This document shows, piece by piece, positions 30,439 through 38,975 of a stretch of DNA of 64,000 bases. The notes below the pieces were generated by a model. The model saw nothing but the letters and a program-made list of their open reading frames with translations. It searched no databases and was not told where the DNA came from. This DNA is from Brevundimonas pondensis (GTDB lineage Bacteria; Pseudomonadota; Alphaproteobacteria; Caulobacterales; Caulobacteraceae): the NCBI RefSeq assembly GCF_017487345.1, contig NZ_CP062006.1, positions 3,462,501 to 3,526,500 on the forward strand, written 5' to 3'. The translations under genes and the position numbers were made by a program. How positions within the stretch are numbered: position 1 is the stretch's first letter; every line of letters starts with the position of its first letter.

Positions 30439-31932
30439 ATGGCCGATATCCTCACCCCCGCCCTCGGTGAATCCGTCAGCGAAGCCTCCATCGCCAAGTG
30501 GACCAAGAAGGTCGGCGACGCCGTCCGTAAGGACGAAGTCCTGGTCGAGCTGGAAACCGACAAGGTTTCGCTGGAAGTCGTGGCCCCGGCCGACGGCGTC
30601 CTGGCGGCGATCAACGCCGCCGAGGGCGATACGGTCGTTCCCGGCACGGTCCTGGGTTCGGTGAGCGAAGGCGCTTCGGCTCCGGCCGCCGCGCCCGCCG
30701 CTGCTGCGGCTCCCGCCGCCGCTCCGGCCGCTTCGGGCGGCGTCTCGGTCGAGATCGCCGTCCCGACCATGGGCGAGAGCGTCGCCGAGGGCTCGATCGG
30801 AACCTGGCTGAAGAAGTCGGGCGACGCCGTCGCCAAGGATGAACTGCTGGTCGAGATCGAGACCGACAAGGTGGCCGTGGAAGTCTCGGCCCCGGCCGCC
30901 GGCGTCCTGACCATCGCCGCCGACAACGGCTCGACCGTGACCCCCGGTCAGGTCATCGGCTCCATTTCGGCCTCGGGCGCTGTGGCGGCTCCGGCCGCCG
31001 CACCGGTCGCCGCGGCTCCGGCCAACACCGGTTCGGCCCAGGTTCCGGCCTCGGCCCACCTGTCGCCCGCCGTCCAGCGCGTGGTTTCGGAAAACAACAT
31101 CAACCCGGCCTCGCTGTCGGCCACGGGTCCGAAGGGCAACATCACCAAGGCGGACGCCATCGCCGCCATCGGCGCCGCCGCTCCGGTTGCTGCCCCGGCC
31201 GCTGCTGCGCCTGCCGCACCTCGCGCCGACCAGCCGCGCGAAGAGCGGGTGAAGATGACGCGCCTGCGTCAGACCATCGCCCGTCGCCTGAAGGAATCCC
31301 AGAACACGGCCGCCCAGCTGACCACCTTCAACGAGGTGGACATGACCAACGTCATGGCCCTGCGCGCCCAGTACAAGGAAGTGTTCGAGAAGCGCCACGG
31401 CGTGAAGCTGGGCTTCATGTCCTTCTTCACCAAGGCCGTGGTTCAGGCCCTGCACGAAATCCCGGCCGTCAACGCCGAGATCGACGGCACGGACATCATC
31501 TACAAGAACCACTACGACATCGGCGTGGCCGTCGGCACCGACAAGGGTCTGGTGGTCCCGGTCCTGCGCGACGCTGACACCCTGTCGCTGGCGGGCATCG
31601 AGAAGGGCATCGGCGCCCTGGGCAAGGCCGCCCGTGACGGCGCCCTGACCATGGACCAGATGCAGGGCGGCACCTTCACCATCACCAACGGCGGCACCTA
31701 TGGCTCGCTGATGTCGACGCCGATCCTGAACGCGCCGCAGTCGGGCATCCTGGGCATGCACAACATCGTGCAGCGCCCGATGGCCATCAACGGCGAGGTC
31801 AAGATCCGTCCGATGATGTACCTGGCCCTCAGCTACGATCACCGCATCGTCGACGGCAAGGAAGCCGTGACCTTCCTGGTCCGCATCAAGGAACTGCTGG
31901 AAGACCCGGCGCGCGCCCTGCTGGACCTGTAA
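30439..31932 (+). CDS. sucB: Dihydrolipoyl succinyltransferase E2 with two lipoyl domains
   Basis: Core of the 2-oxoglutarate dehydrogenase complex, transferring the succinyl group to CoA. Two lipoyl domains are visible, at residues 2-77 and about 102-177, with lipoylation lysines K42 ([11 protein letters not shown]) and K144 ([11 protein letters not shown]), separated by Ala/Pro linkers. Next come the peripheral-subunit-binding domain ([34 protein letters not shown]) and the acyltransferase domain with [13 protein letters not shown]. At 497 residues it is longer than the roughly 400 usual for SucB because of the extra lipoyl domain. No lpd follows in this window. Confidence 0.97.
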   Translation: MADILTPALGESVSEASIAKWTKKVGDAVRKDEVLVELETDKVSLEVVAPADGVLAAINAAEGDTVVPGTVLGSVSEGASAPAAAPAAAAAPAAAPAASGGVSVEIAVPTMGESVAEGSIGTWLKKSGDAVAKDELLVEIETDKVAVEVSAPAAGVLTIAADNGSTVTPGQVIGSISASGAVAAPAAAPVAAAPANTGSAQVPASAHLSPAVQRVVSENNINPASLSATGPKGNITKADAIAAIGAAAPVAAPAAAAPAAPRADQPREERVKMTRLRQTIARRLKESQNTAAQLTTFNEVDMTNVMALRAQYKEVFEKRHGVKLGFMSFFTKAVVQALHEIPAVNAEIDGTDIIYKNHYDIGVAVGTDKGLVVPVLRDADTLSLAGIEKGIGALGKAARDGALTMDQMQGGTFTITNGGTYGSLMSTPILNAPQSGILGMHNIVQRPMAINGEVKIRPMMYLALSYDHRIVDGKEAVTFLVRIKELLEDPARALLDL

Positions 31933-31956
31933 GGTCAGGGCGAATACAGACTGACG

Positions 31957-31987
31957 ACGGCGGGGCTCGAAAGGGTCCCGCCGTTTT
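31957..31987 (+). terminator. Intrinsic terminator after sucB
   Basis: ACGGCGGG (31957-31964) pairs with CCCGCCGT (31977-31984), followed by TTTT; 24 bases after the sucB stop. Confidence 0.82.
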
Positions 31988-32017
31988 CAATTGGGCCGGG
32001 CGTGCTAGCCTCGGCGC

Positions 32018-32455
32018 ATGAGTCTGGTCGAGATCGCCCGCTTTCAGGATGTCTATGAGGCTGACCTCGCGGCGGCTTTTCTGGCGTCGCATGGGGTCGA
32101 GGTCGATGTGACCGAGCGGTTCCAGACCACGGTCGATCCTCTGATGCAGCGGGCGCTGGGCTTGCGGCTGATGGGGCGGGCCGATCAGGCGGAGCAGGCC
32201 CGCGACCTGCTGGCGCGGGTTCGGGCCGGCGAGTTCGCGACTGATGACGCGGGCGACCTGCCGCCAGGCAAGCCGACGACGCGCGCGGTCGGTCGGGGGC
32301 TGGCCCTGTTCATGGCGGCCACGGGCGGTTTCGCCAGCACTAGCCTGCCGCGACGGCTCCGGCCCGTGCACTGGATCGGCGTGGCTTTGATCGGTGTGGT
32401 CGCCGCAGTCAGCCTGATGCTGGCTCTGACGGGCGTTCTCAGTCCGTCCTATTGA
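32018..32455 (+). CDS. DUF2007 domain protein with C-terminal membrane segment
   Basis: A 145-residue protein. Residues 1-70 form a DUF2007-type putative signal-transducing domain (LVEIARFQDVYEADLAAAFLASHGVEV, MGRADQAEQARDLLARVRAGE). After a linker there is one membrane helix near the C terminus (WIGVALIGVVAAVSLMLALTGV). The 3' end overlaps the convergent CoA-transferase gene by 17 bases. The family has no firm function. Confidence 0.78.
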   Translation: MSLVEIARFQDVYEADLAAAFLASHGVEVDVTERFQTTVDPLMQRALGLRLMGRADQAEQARDLLARVRAGEFATDDAGDLPPGKPTTRAVGRGLALFMAATGGFASTSLPRRLRPVHWIGVALIGVVAAVSLMLALTGVLSPSY

Positions 32456-33632
32456 GCATCGCCAGCACCGTCTCCGTGTCCTGCCCCAGCTTCGGCGGCG
32501 GGGCGTCGTAGCGGACGGGGGTCTTCGACAGCCGGATGGGCGAGGCGACGGTGCGGATCGGCGCGGCCAGATCGGGGCGCGACTGCTCGACGGTCAGGCC
32601 GCGGTGGATCGCTTGCGGCTCCTCGAACACCTGATCGATGGTGTTGACCGGCCCGCAGGGCACCCCCGCCGCCTCCAGCGCCGCCATCAGCTCCTTCATG
32701 GTGAAACCGGCCGTCAGGGCCGACAAGGCGGGGGACAGTTCGGCCCGGTGCTGGACCCTGAGGGCGTTGGTCGCAAAGCGCGGGTCGGCGCCCATGGGCT
32801 CGACGCCCAGCGCCTTGGCCAGGGCGCGGAACTGGCCATCGTTGCCGACCGCGATCACCACCATGCCATCCGAGCAGGGGAAGGGCTGATAGGGGGCCAG
32901 GTTGGGGTGGGCGTTGCCCATCCGTGTCGGAGCCTTGCCGGAAACGAAGTAGTTGGTCGCCTGATTGGCCAGCATGGCCGCCTGGACGTCGAACAGGGCG
33001 ATGTCGATCCGCTGGCCCTCGCCGGTCGCCTGCGCGTGCCACAGGGCGGCCAGGATGGCGTTGGAGGCGTAGAGGCCGGTGAATAGGTCCACGACCGCCA
33101 CCCCGACCTTCATCGGCTCCGCGCCTGGTGCGCCGTCCGGCTGGCCGGTGATCGACATCAGCCCGCCCATGGCCTGGATCATGTAGTCATAGCCGGCGCG
33201 GTGCGCGTCCGGCCCGTCCTGACCGAAGCCGGTGATGGAGCAGTAGACGAGGCGCGGATTGACCGCCGACAGGCCCGCGTAGTCGAGGCCGTATTTCGCC
33301 AGTCCGCCGGTCTTGAAGTTCTCGACCACCACGTCGCAGGTCGCCGCCAGTCGGCGCACGGCCTCGGCGCCCTCAGGGCTGGCGATGTCCAGTTCGACCG
33401 ACTTCTTGCCCCGGTTGGCGCACAGGAAGTAGGCGGCGTCGCCCTTGGACCCGTCGGTGGTGGTGGTGAAGGGCGGGCCCCAGTGGCGAGTGTCGTCACC
33501 CGCGCCCGGCCGCTCGATCTTGATGACCTCGGCGCCCAGGTCGGCCAGGGTCTGTGTGGCCCAGGGGCCGGCCAGGACGCGGCTGAGGTCGAGGACGCGA
33601 ACGCCGGAGAGGGGGCCTTGAAGCTGGGTCAT
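32439..33632 (-). CDS. CaiB/BaiF class III CoA-transferase, probably glutarate-specific
   Basis: A 397-residue class III CoA-transferase that moves CoA between carboxylic acids. The N terminus is typical: PLSGVRVLDLSRVLAGPWATQTLADLGAEVIKIERPGAGDDTRHWGPP. The catalytic Asp region is AGYDYMIQAMGGLMSITGQPDGAPGAEP. It resembles the succinyl-CoA:glutarate transferases, and the nearby glutaryl-CoA dehydrogenase supports that substrate. The ATG at 33632 is used; the TTG two codons earlier is unlikely. Substrate assignment is inference from context. Confidence 0.85.
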   Translation of the reverse strand: MTQLQGPLSGVRVLDLSRVLAGPWATQTLADLGAEVIKIERPGAGDDTRHWGPPFTTTTDGSKGDAAYFLCANRGKKSVELDIASPEGAEAVRRLAATCDVVVENFKTGGLAKYGLDYAGLSAVNPRLVYCSITGFGQDGPDAHRAGYDYMIQAMGGLMSITGQPDGAPGAEPMKVGVAVVDLFTGLYASNAILAALWHAQATGEGQRIDIALFDVQAAMLANQATNYFVSGKAPTRMGNAHPNLAPYQPFPCSDGMVVIAVGNDGQFRALAKALGVEPMGADPRFATNALRVQHRAELSPALSALTAGFTMKELMAALEAAGVPCGPVNTIDQVFEEPQAIHRGLTVEQSRPDLAAPIRTVASPIRLSKTPVRYDAPPPKLGQDTETVLAMLNRTD

Positions 33633-33705
33633 GGCCAAGGCTTAGCGCTTGACGCCGACGCGGAGAAGCTGAACCGTCGCGCGGTCAGGTTTTCGCGAGT
33701 TTTCC

Positions 33706-34173
33706 ATGCGTTTCATTTCGACTGTCGTCGCCGCTTCTCTGGGGCTCGCCGCTGCCGGACCGTCTCTGGCGGACGGCGCGTCCCCGAAGGCGATGAAGGC
33801 GAAAGCGCCCGACGCCGTGTTCGAGCGCGACGAGCCGGCCAGGGCAAGCCTGGCCCTGACCAGGGAAGGGGCGGTCTGGCGTGTCGCCTTCCGCGCCGGG
33901 GGTGTTCCGAACGGCGCTGCGACCGCCGCCGACTGCGAGCTTCAGGCGTTCGGCCCGCAGGACGCGGACGGCGTCATCGCCGCGCGTCTGGTTCCGTCCG
34001 AGGGCGAGCTGAACGTGATCACCGCCGCCGACATCGGGGCGACCGCGCCGGTCATCCAGGTGCGGGTGGGGCCAGAAGGCGTGTTCGTCGAGGACAGCGG
34101 CGCGGCCGGTCGATTCTGCGGGTTGGGGTCGGACATCGACGGCTTCTACCGCCGGATCGGCGATTCAGACTGA
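33706..34173 (+). CDS. Secreted hypothetical protein
   Basis: A 155-residue protein with a Sec signal peptide (MRFISTVVAASLGLAAAGPSLADG). The mature part has two cysteines (TAADCELQAF and GRFCGLGSDIDGFYRR) that could form a disulfide in the periplasm. No family recognised. It starts 74 bases from the CoA-transferase start in the opposite direction and ends just before a convergent small gene. Confidence 0.65.
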   Translation: MRFISTVVAASLGLAAAGPSLADGASPKAMKAKAPDAVFERDEPARASLALTREGAVWRVAFRAGGVPNGAATAADCELQAFGPQDADGVIAARLVPSEGELNVITAADIGATAPVIQVRVGPEGVFVEDSGAAGRFCGLGSDIDGFYRRIGDSD

Positions 34174-34180
34174 TGCAGGG

Positions 34181-34447
34181 CTAGAGGCCGACGTCCCAGA
34201 CCCCCGCGTCGCGCATGCGGCATTCGCGGGCTTCCTCGGCGCGGCCGCCCATGTCGCGGGCCATGCCGCGAATGGCGTCGGACACCGTGCTCTTGTGCAC
34301 GCCCGGTACGACGGCGTGAGTAAAGGCGCAGGCCGCCAGGCGGATCAGCTTGAAGCCGAACCGCGACGAGGCGGCCATGTGCTCCATATAGGTCTCGCTG
34401 ACCTCACGCGGGTGGTCGCGGAACAGACGTGAAAACGTGCTCGACAT
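34181..34447 (-). CDS. Small DUF6356-like protein
   Basis: An 88-residue protein. The core, RLFRDHPREVSETYMEHMAASSRFGFKLIRLAACAFTHAVVPGVHKSTVSD, matches the small alphaproteobacterial family I recall as DUF6356: HPxxVxExYxEH, then a hydrophobic helix, then HxxxP. The helix is amphipathic to weakly transmembrane. The role is unknown. It lies between a secreted protein and the gcdH promoter. Confidence 0.65.
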   Translation of the reverse strand: MSSTFSRLFRDHPREVSETYMEHMAASSRFGFKLIRLAACAFTHAVVPGVHKSTVSDAIRGMARDMGGRAEEARECRMRDAGVWDVGL

Positions 34448-34599
34448 GGCCTCAGCCTAACGCGGTTCCGCGCCTCCCTCTACCCGTACTGTGCATTTTG
34501 GCCTAAACCCGCCGCCGGAACAGGGGTCGCATCGTCACGCCCCGTAGATTGTGCGTGACGACCACAGAACTCCGCACACGACTGCTCAGGAAACACGCC

Positions 34600-35790
34600 A
34601 TGGCCGACGGCTCGCACGCTTCGCAACAGACCTTCCGTTGGGACGACCCGTTCGATCTGCGGGGTCGCCTGACGGACGACGAGCGGATGATCCAGGACGC
34701 GGCGCGGTCCTATGCCCGCGAAGCCCTGCTGCCGCGCGTGGTCGAGGCCTTCCGTGATGAGACGTTTGACCGCTCGATCATGACCGAAATGGGCGAGATG
34801 GGCTTCCTCGGCGCCATGCTGCCGGAACAGTACGGCGGTTCGGAAGCCAGCCACGTCGCCTATGGCCTGATCGCGCGCGAGGTCGAGGCCGTCGACAGCG
34901 GTTATCGCTCGGCCATGTCGGTCCAGTCTTCGCTGGCCATGTACCCGATTTACGCCTTCGGCTCGGAAGAGCAGAAGATGAAGTTCCTGCCGAAGATGGC
35001 CGCGGGCGAACTGGTCGGCTGCTTCGGTCTGACCGAGGCCGACGGCGGGTCGGACCCGGCCTCGATGAAGACCCGGGCTGTCAAGGTCGAGGGCGGCTAT
35101 CGCCTGAACGGCGCCAAGTACTGGATCACCAATAGCCCGATCAGCGACCTGGCCATCGTCTGGGCCAAGCTGGATGACAAGATCCGCGGCTTCATCGTCG
35201 AGCGCGACTTCGACGGCTTCACCACGGACAAGATTGGCGACAAGCTGAGCCTGCGCGCCTCGATCACCGGCGACATCGGCCTGAACGACGTCTTCGTGCC
35301 GGAGGCCAACATCCTGCCCGGCGTCCAGGGTTTGCGCGGGCCGTTCAGCTGCCTGAACAAGGCGCGCTTCGGCATCGCCTGGGGGGCTATGGGCGCAGCC
35401 GAGTTCTGCTTCCACGCCAGCCGCGACTATGTCGGCGAGCGGATGCTGTTCGGCCGTCCCCTGTCGTCGCGCCAGCTGGTGCAGAAGAAGCTGGCCGACA
35501 TGCAGACCGAGATCTTCCTCGGCTTCGAGGGCGCCTACGCCCTGGGCCGTCTGCTCGACACCGGCGCCTGGGTGCCGGAGGCCATCAGCCTGATGAAGCG
35601 CAACAACTGCGGCAAGGCCCTGGCGGTCGCGCGCGAGGCCCGCGACATGCACGGCGGCGCCGGCATCACCGGCGAACTGCACGTCATGCGCCACGCCATG
35701 AACCTGGAAACCGTCAACACCTATGAAGGCGCCCACGACGTCCACGCCCTCATCCTGGGCCGCGCCATCACCGGTGAGAGCGCCTTCTAG
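34600..35790 (+). CDS. gcdH: Glutaryl-CoA dehydrogenase
   Basis: A 396-residue acyl-CoA dehydrogenase that oxidises and decarboxylates glutaryl-CoA to crotonyl-CoA in lysine/glutarate breakdown. FAD-site sequences are [18 protein letters not shown] and [17 protein letters not shown]. The catalytic Glu lies in [20 protein letters not shown], closely matching glutaryl-CoA dehydrogenases rather than straight-chain enzymes. An in-frame ATG 51 bases upstream is ignored in favour of the ATG at 34600, which has a CAGGAA ribosome site. Confidence 0.93.
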   Translation: MADGSHASQQTFRWDDPFDLRGRLTDDERMIQDAARSYAREALLPRVVEAFRDETFDRSIMTEMGEMGFLGAMLPEQYGGSEASHVAYGLIAREVEAVDSGYRSAMSVQSSLAMYPIYAFGSEEQKMKFLPKMAAGELVGCFGLTEADGGSDPASMKTRAVKVEGGYRLNGAKYWITNSPISDLAIVWAKLDDKIRGFIVERDFDGFTTDKIGDKLSLRASITGDIGLNDVFVPEANILPGVQGLRGPFSCLNKARFGIAWGAMGAAEFCFHASRDYVGERMLFGRPLSSRQLVQKKLADMQTEIFLGFEGAYALGRLLDTGAWVPEAISLMKRNNCGKALAVAREARDMHGGAGITGELHVMRHAMNLETVNTYEGAHDVHALILGRAITGESAF

Positions 35791-35872
35791 GGCTCACGTC
35801 TATTGTGACGGTCGAGGCTGTCGTCACGGAGGGTTTCTCGCGCTAGGCTGCGCGTCTGCGAAGGGACCCTCT

Positions 35873-37093
35873 ATGACGCGACACACCCTGCTGGCCTCGA
35901 CCGGCGCCGCTCTTGTTCTGACCCTGGCCTTCGCCGCGCCTGTCGCTGCGGCCACCGCAGCCGCCGTCTCGGCGCAGACCCCGGGCGTGCAGGGCCTGCC
36001 CTATGATGCGCGACGCGGGGTCTTCACCTTCGCCTCGGGTCTCGACGCTTCCTTGCCGGCCGTGGTCCAGGTCACGACCCTGGGCCAGTCGCGTGGACCC
36101 AGTTCAGACGGCGATCCCAAACCCGCCCAGGGCGGGTCGGGCGTCATCATCGACGCCGCCAACGGCATCATCGTCACCAATCATCACGTCATCGAAAACG
36201 GCCAGAAGTTCACGGTCGACCTGATCGACGGCCGCCTGTTCGACGCCACCCTGATCGGCGCTGACAAGGCGACCGACATCGCCGTGCTGAAGATCGAAGG
36301 GGCGGGCCTGTCCCAGGTCCAGACGGTCGATTCCGACACTCTGCGTACAGGCGACCTGGCCTTCGCGGTCGGCTATCCCCTGGGTCTGGACCAGACCCTG
36401 ACCATGGGCGTGATTTCGGGCCTGAATCGCTCGGGCATGGGCGACGCCATCGAGGACTATATCCAGACCGACGCGGCGGTGAACTCCGGCAATTCGGGCG
36501 GGCCGTTGCTGGACAGCCGGGGGCGCCTGATCGGCATCAACACCGCCATCCTGTCCGGCGGCATGGGCGGGGGCAACGACGGCATCGCCTTCGCCGTGCC
36601 GACGCGGATCATGATGTTCGTGGTCGATCAGCTGCGCGCCACCGGCGAGGTCAAACGTGGTCAGATCGGCGTCGCGGTCGGGTCTCTGACGGCCGAGCGG
36701 GCGCGCGAGATGGGGCTCAGCATCGTGCGCGGGGCCGTGGTCTATGACGCTGCGCCTGGCTCCTCGGCGGAGCGGGCGGGTCTGCGGCCTGGCGATGTCA
36801 TCACGCGCCTCCAGAACCGTCCCGTGGCCAATGCCGGGTCCATCCAGGCCACGGTCGGCATCGCCCGGCCCGGCGCGACCCTGCCGGTGGTCTATCTGCG
36901 CGACGGTCGCGAGGCGACCGCCAGCCTGACGGTCCAACCCGCCGAGGTCGAGGCGGTGCGTGTCGGCCGCATCGCCGCCATGGCCCGGGGCCTGACCTTC
37001 CGCAGCAGCGGCGAAGGCGCAGGCGCGCAGATCACCGTGGTCGAAGGCGGATCGACGGCCGCGGCCGCGGGGCTTCAGGCGGGGATGTTGTGA
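35873..37093 (+). CDS. Periplasmic trypsin-like serine protease with PDZ, 3' end frameshifted
   Basis: A DegP/HtrA-like protease. It has a signal peptide (MTRHTLLASTGAALVLTLAFAAPVAA) and a trypsin-like domain with catalytic His (IIVTNHHVIENG), Asp (DKATDIAVLKIEG) and Ser (NSGNSGGPLLD). PDZ1 is at about residues 260-350, then the start of PDZ2. Translation stops at 37091-37093 inside PDZ2, after AAGLQAGML. The remaining PDZ sequence continues in another frame from 37090, so one base appears to be missing. The protease domain and PDZ1 are intact, so the truncated product could still work. It may be a real mutation or a sequence error. Confidence 0.85.
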   Translation: MTRHTLLASTGAALVLTLAFAAPVAAATAAAVSAQTPGVQGLPYDARRGVFTFASGLDASLPAVVQVTTLGQSRGPSSDGDPKPAQGGSGVIIDAANGIIVTNHHVIENGQKFTVDLIDGRLFDATLIGADKATDIAVLKIEGAGLSQVQTVDSDTLRTGDLAFAVGYPLGLDQTLTMGVISGLNRSGMGDAIEDYIQTDAAVNSGNSGGPLLDSRGRLIGINTAILSGGMGGGNDGIAFAVPTRIMMFVVDQLRATGEVKRGQIGVAVGSLTAERAREMGLSIVRGAVVYDAAPGSSAERAGLRPGDVITRLQNRPVANAGSIQATVGIARPGATLPVVYLRDGREATASLTVQPAEVEAVRVGRIAAMARGLTFRSSGEGAGAQITVVEGGSTAAAAGLQAGML

Positions 37094-37221
37094 TCGAGGC
37101 GGGCGGCGCGGGCGTGACCGATATGGCGGCCCTGGCCACGATTCTTCGCGCGAGTCGGAACGCCATTGATCTGACGGTGGTGCGCGACGGCGAACGCACG
37201 ACGATCAGCCTGCCGGGCTGA
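37090..37221 (+). pseudogene. Detached 3' end of the serine protease (second PDZ tail)
   Basis: This frame reads IEAGGAGVTDMAALATILRA and ends TVVRDGERTTISLPG before TGA at 37219. It is the expected second half of a PDZ domain for the protease just upstream. It overlaps the protease stop as GTGA. Restoring one G in the TTGTGATC context joins the two frames. It has no ribosome site of its own, so it is a fragment rather than a gene. Confidence 0.75.
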
Positions 37222-37248
37222 TCGAACCGCCGGGCGCCGGACAGCAAA

Positions 37249-37290
37249 ACGCCCGCGTCGCCAGGAGGGGGGGGGGGCGGCCGCGGGCGT
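37249..37290. other. Hairpin with an 11-G tract in the loop
   Basis: ACGCCCGCG (37249-37257) and CGCGGGCGT (37282-37290) form a 9-bp stem whose loop contains an uninterrupted run of 11 G (37267-37277). The minus strand continues into TTTT, so it could end transcripts from the convergent DUF1134 gene. The G-run is exceptional here and is prone to slippage or base-calling error. Confidence 0.55.
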
Positions 37291-37304
37291 CTCGCTTGGA
37301 GGAA

Positions 37305-37419
37305 GCATCGGCCCGTCGAAGCCCTTTAGCGGAAAAATCCTGGGGGCTGGGGGGGCTGTTCAGGATCCGGGACTTTTCCGAACTCCAACGGGCCGATGAT
37401 GCCTTTCTGAAGGGGCTTC
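37305..37419. other. Nested inverted repeats in the convergent spacer, possible structured RNA
   Basis: The 339-base gap between the protease tail and the DUF1134 gene holds layered complementarity. ATCGGCCCGT (37307-37316) pairs with ACGGGCCGAT (37388-37397). CGGAAAA (37330-37336) pairs with TTTTCCG (37374-37380), and ATCCTG (37337-37342) with CAGGAT (37361-37366). A competing pair is GAAGCCC (37318-37324) with GGGCTTC (37413-37419). The apical loop is G-rich. An open frame through the region lacks a ribosome site. It could be a small RNA, a processing site or a decayed mobile sequence. Confidence 0.45.
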
Positions 37420-37510
37420 CGGGCGAGCGAAGGGCCGAATGGCGTTCTTTTCGTGTCCGAAACGAACGGTTTTTTGTTCAGGGCGCCGCCGTGCCCAACA
37501 ACGCGGTGCT

Positions 37511-37550
37511 GCGCTCAAGCAGCGAGCGACCGCGTCGCGAGCGTTAGCGC
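37511..37550 (+). repeat. 40-bp dispersed palindrome, copy B
   Basis: Starts GCGCTCAAGCAGCGAG and ends GAGCGTTAGCGC. It is identical to copy A at 36 of 40 positions. It ends 10 bases from the stop codon of the minus-strand DUF1134 gene, the same arrangement as copy A with purH. Confidence 0.8.
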
Positions 37551-37560
37551 TTCTTCCTTC

Positions 37561-38183
37561 TTAGAAAGGAAGAATATTCCGCTGGCGGCTGTAGCTCATG
37601 GTGCCGACATTGGCGCCCAGGCGCAGGCCGACGCCGGTGCGAATGGGAGCCAGGACGATGCCGTCGGCGCGCTGATAGTTCACGCCCAGGCCGGCGACCA
37701 GATAGGCCGAGCCCTCGACCCCGGATAGCGGCGATAGAGCATGTCCGGGTGGTAGAGGCCGTAGACCAGGGTGAAGACCCGGCTGGCGTTGCCGCCGACA
37801 TCCCAGCCGATCGAGATGCCCTGCCAGAAGACTTCCTGGGAGGCGGACAGGTCCTTCATGTGCAGGGCGCCGCGGCCGTAGCGCACGCCGATGGCGGCGG
37901 CGCCGGCGGCTTCCTCGCCGGCGATATAGGCGGTCGGACGGTCGCCCTGTTCGGCGAAGATGCGCTCGATGGCCGCGCCCATGGCTTCGGCGGCGATGCC
38001 CATTTCGCGCGAGCCGGCGGCGACCAGTTCCTCGAAGGTATAGGCCTGAGCGTTCTGATCCGATGCGATGGGGTAGTTGGGATCGGTCGGCTGGCGCGTC
38101 GAGGCGCAGGCGCCGAGGCCCGCAGGAAGGGCGCCGGCGGCGGCGAGGCCAAGGCTGGTGCGGATCAGTTGGCGGCGATGCAT
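37561..38183 (-). pseudogene. DUF1134 lipoprotein-like gene, frameshifted
   Basis: The ATG at 38183, behind AGGAG, starts a Tat/lipoprotein-like leader (MHRRQLIRTSLGLAAAGALP, then LGAC). The DUF1134 domain follows (SREMGIAAEAMGAAIERIF, LHMKDLSASQEVFWQG, WDVGGNASRVFTLVYGLYH). After YRRYPG the frame runs to a premature TGA at 37680. Adding one G in the run at 37719-37722 restores the family C terminus (GSAYLVAGLGVNYQRADGIV, then GTMSYSRQRNILPF and TAA at 37561). So it carries a one-base deletion, real or artefactual. The function of DUF1134 proteins is unknown. Confidence 0.8.
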
Positions 38184-38361
38184 GGTCAGGCTCCTGACAG
38201 GGGACGGTGCGCCCATCATCGCGGGCTTGGCCTACCGTCCGTGTCTTTTGCGGCAGCCTTGGGGCTTTAAGGTTAACCGAACCTTGCTTGGCCGTATTCG
38301 AGGTCGCCCCGCGCGATCAAGCCTTGGTCAGCAACCTTCTTACGGGCGGCGTCCTACACCA

Positions 38362-38396
38362 CGGGCCTCAAGTAGCGCGTAAGCGCGGTAGGCCCG
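38362..38396. other. Intergenic hairpin downstream of the YqhA-type gene
   Basis: CGGGCCT (38362-38368) pairs with AGGCCCG (38390-38396), and an inner GCGC / GCGC pair closes a GTAA loop. It lies past the YqhA terminator on the minus strand and may act as a back-up stop. The inner CTCAAGTAGCG recalls the 40-bp repeat family, but it is only 35 bases. Confidence 0.4.
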
Positions 38397-38397
38397 A

Positions 38398-38427
38398 AAA
38401 AGAAAACACTAGGGCGAAGCCCTAGTG
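38398..38427 (-). terminator. Intrinsic terminator overlapping the YqhA stop codon
   Basis: CACTAGGGC (38407-38415) pairs with GCCCTAGTG (38419-38427) around a 3-base loop. On the minus strand it is followed by TTTTCTTTTT. The TAG stop of the gene lies inside the stem. Confidence 0.88.
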
Positions 38428-38973
38428 CTTGTCCGTCTTGGCCGCGACCCAGTCCATGACCGCCAGCAGCACCCCGGAGGCCACGAAGGTCAGGTGGATG
38501 ATGACCGCCCACATCAGGCCGGCCTCGTCCAGGGGATGGCCGGGCTTGCCGATGTTCATGAAGCTCTTGAGCAGATAGATGGCCGATATCGCCACGATGG
38601 AGGCGATCAGCTTCATCTTCAGGCCCGAGAAGTCGACCGAGCCCATCCACGGCGGCCGGTCCACATGATTCTCATCCAGATCCAGCTTGGAGACGAAGTT
38701 CTCGTAGCCGGAATAGAGGACGATCAGCAGCAGGTTGCCCGCCAGCGACAGGTCCACCAGGCTGAGGATGGCCAGGATGGCGCCATCGGACCCCATATGG
38801 CCTTCGCCGATGATGAAGGCCTGGGGCACGTAGTAGATCAGCTCGCGCACGAAGACGACGAGCAGCATGACCAGGGCCGCCACCAGGCCCAGGTAGAAGG
38901 GGGCCATCAGCCAGCGGGCGCGGAACAGGTTGCGCTCGAAGGTCGTCTCGGCCCAGGGCTTCTTCTCAGCCAT
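38422..38973 (-). CDS. YqhA family (UPF0114) membrane protein
   Basis: A 183-residue inner-membrane protein with four predicted helices. Family sequence includes FERNLFRARWLMAPFYLGLVAAL, GDGAILAILSLVDLSLAGNLLLIV-like text, SGYENFVSKLD and KLIASIVAISAIYLLKSFMN. Function is unknown. It follows pheT by two bases on the same strand, so it is the last gene of the pheST transcript, which ends at the terminator overlapping its stop. Confidence 0.9.
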   Translation of the reverse strand: MAEKKPWAETTFERNLFRARWLMAPFYLGLVAALVMLLVVFVRELIYYVPQAFIIGEGHMGSDGAILAILSLVDLSLAGNLLLIVLYSGYENFVSKLDLDENHVDRPPWMGSVDFSGLKMKLIASIVAISAIYLLKSFMNIGKPGHPLDEAGLMWAVIIHLTFVASGVLLAVMDWVAAKTDKH

Positions 38974-38975
38974 GA

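Noticed and set aside
37296..37547. An 83-codon frame through the structured spacer
   Set aside because: It begins at TTG without a ribosome site and runs into the repeat copy at 37511; the inverted repeats explain the region better.
38271..38278. GGTTAACC as a CtrA half site
   Set aside because: The second TTAA is at the wrong spacing, so only a half site is present, and no start codon is suitably placed.
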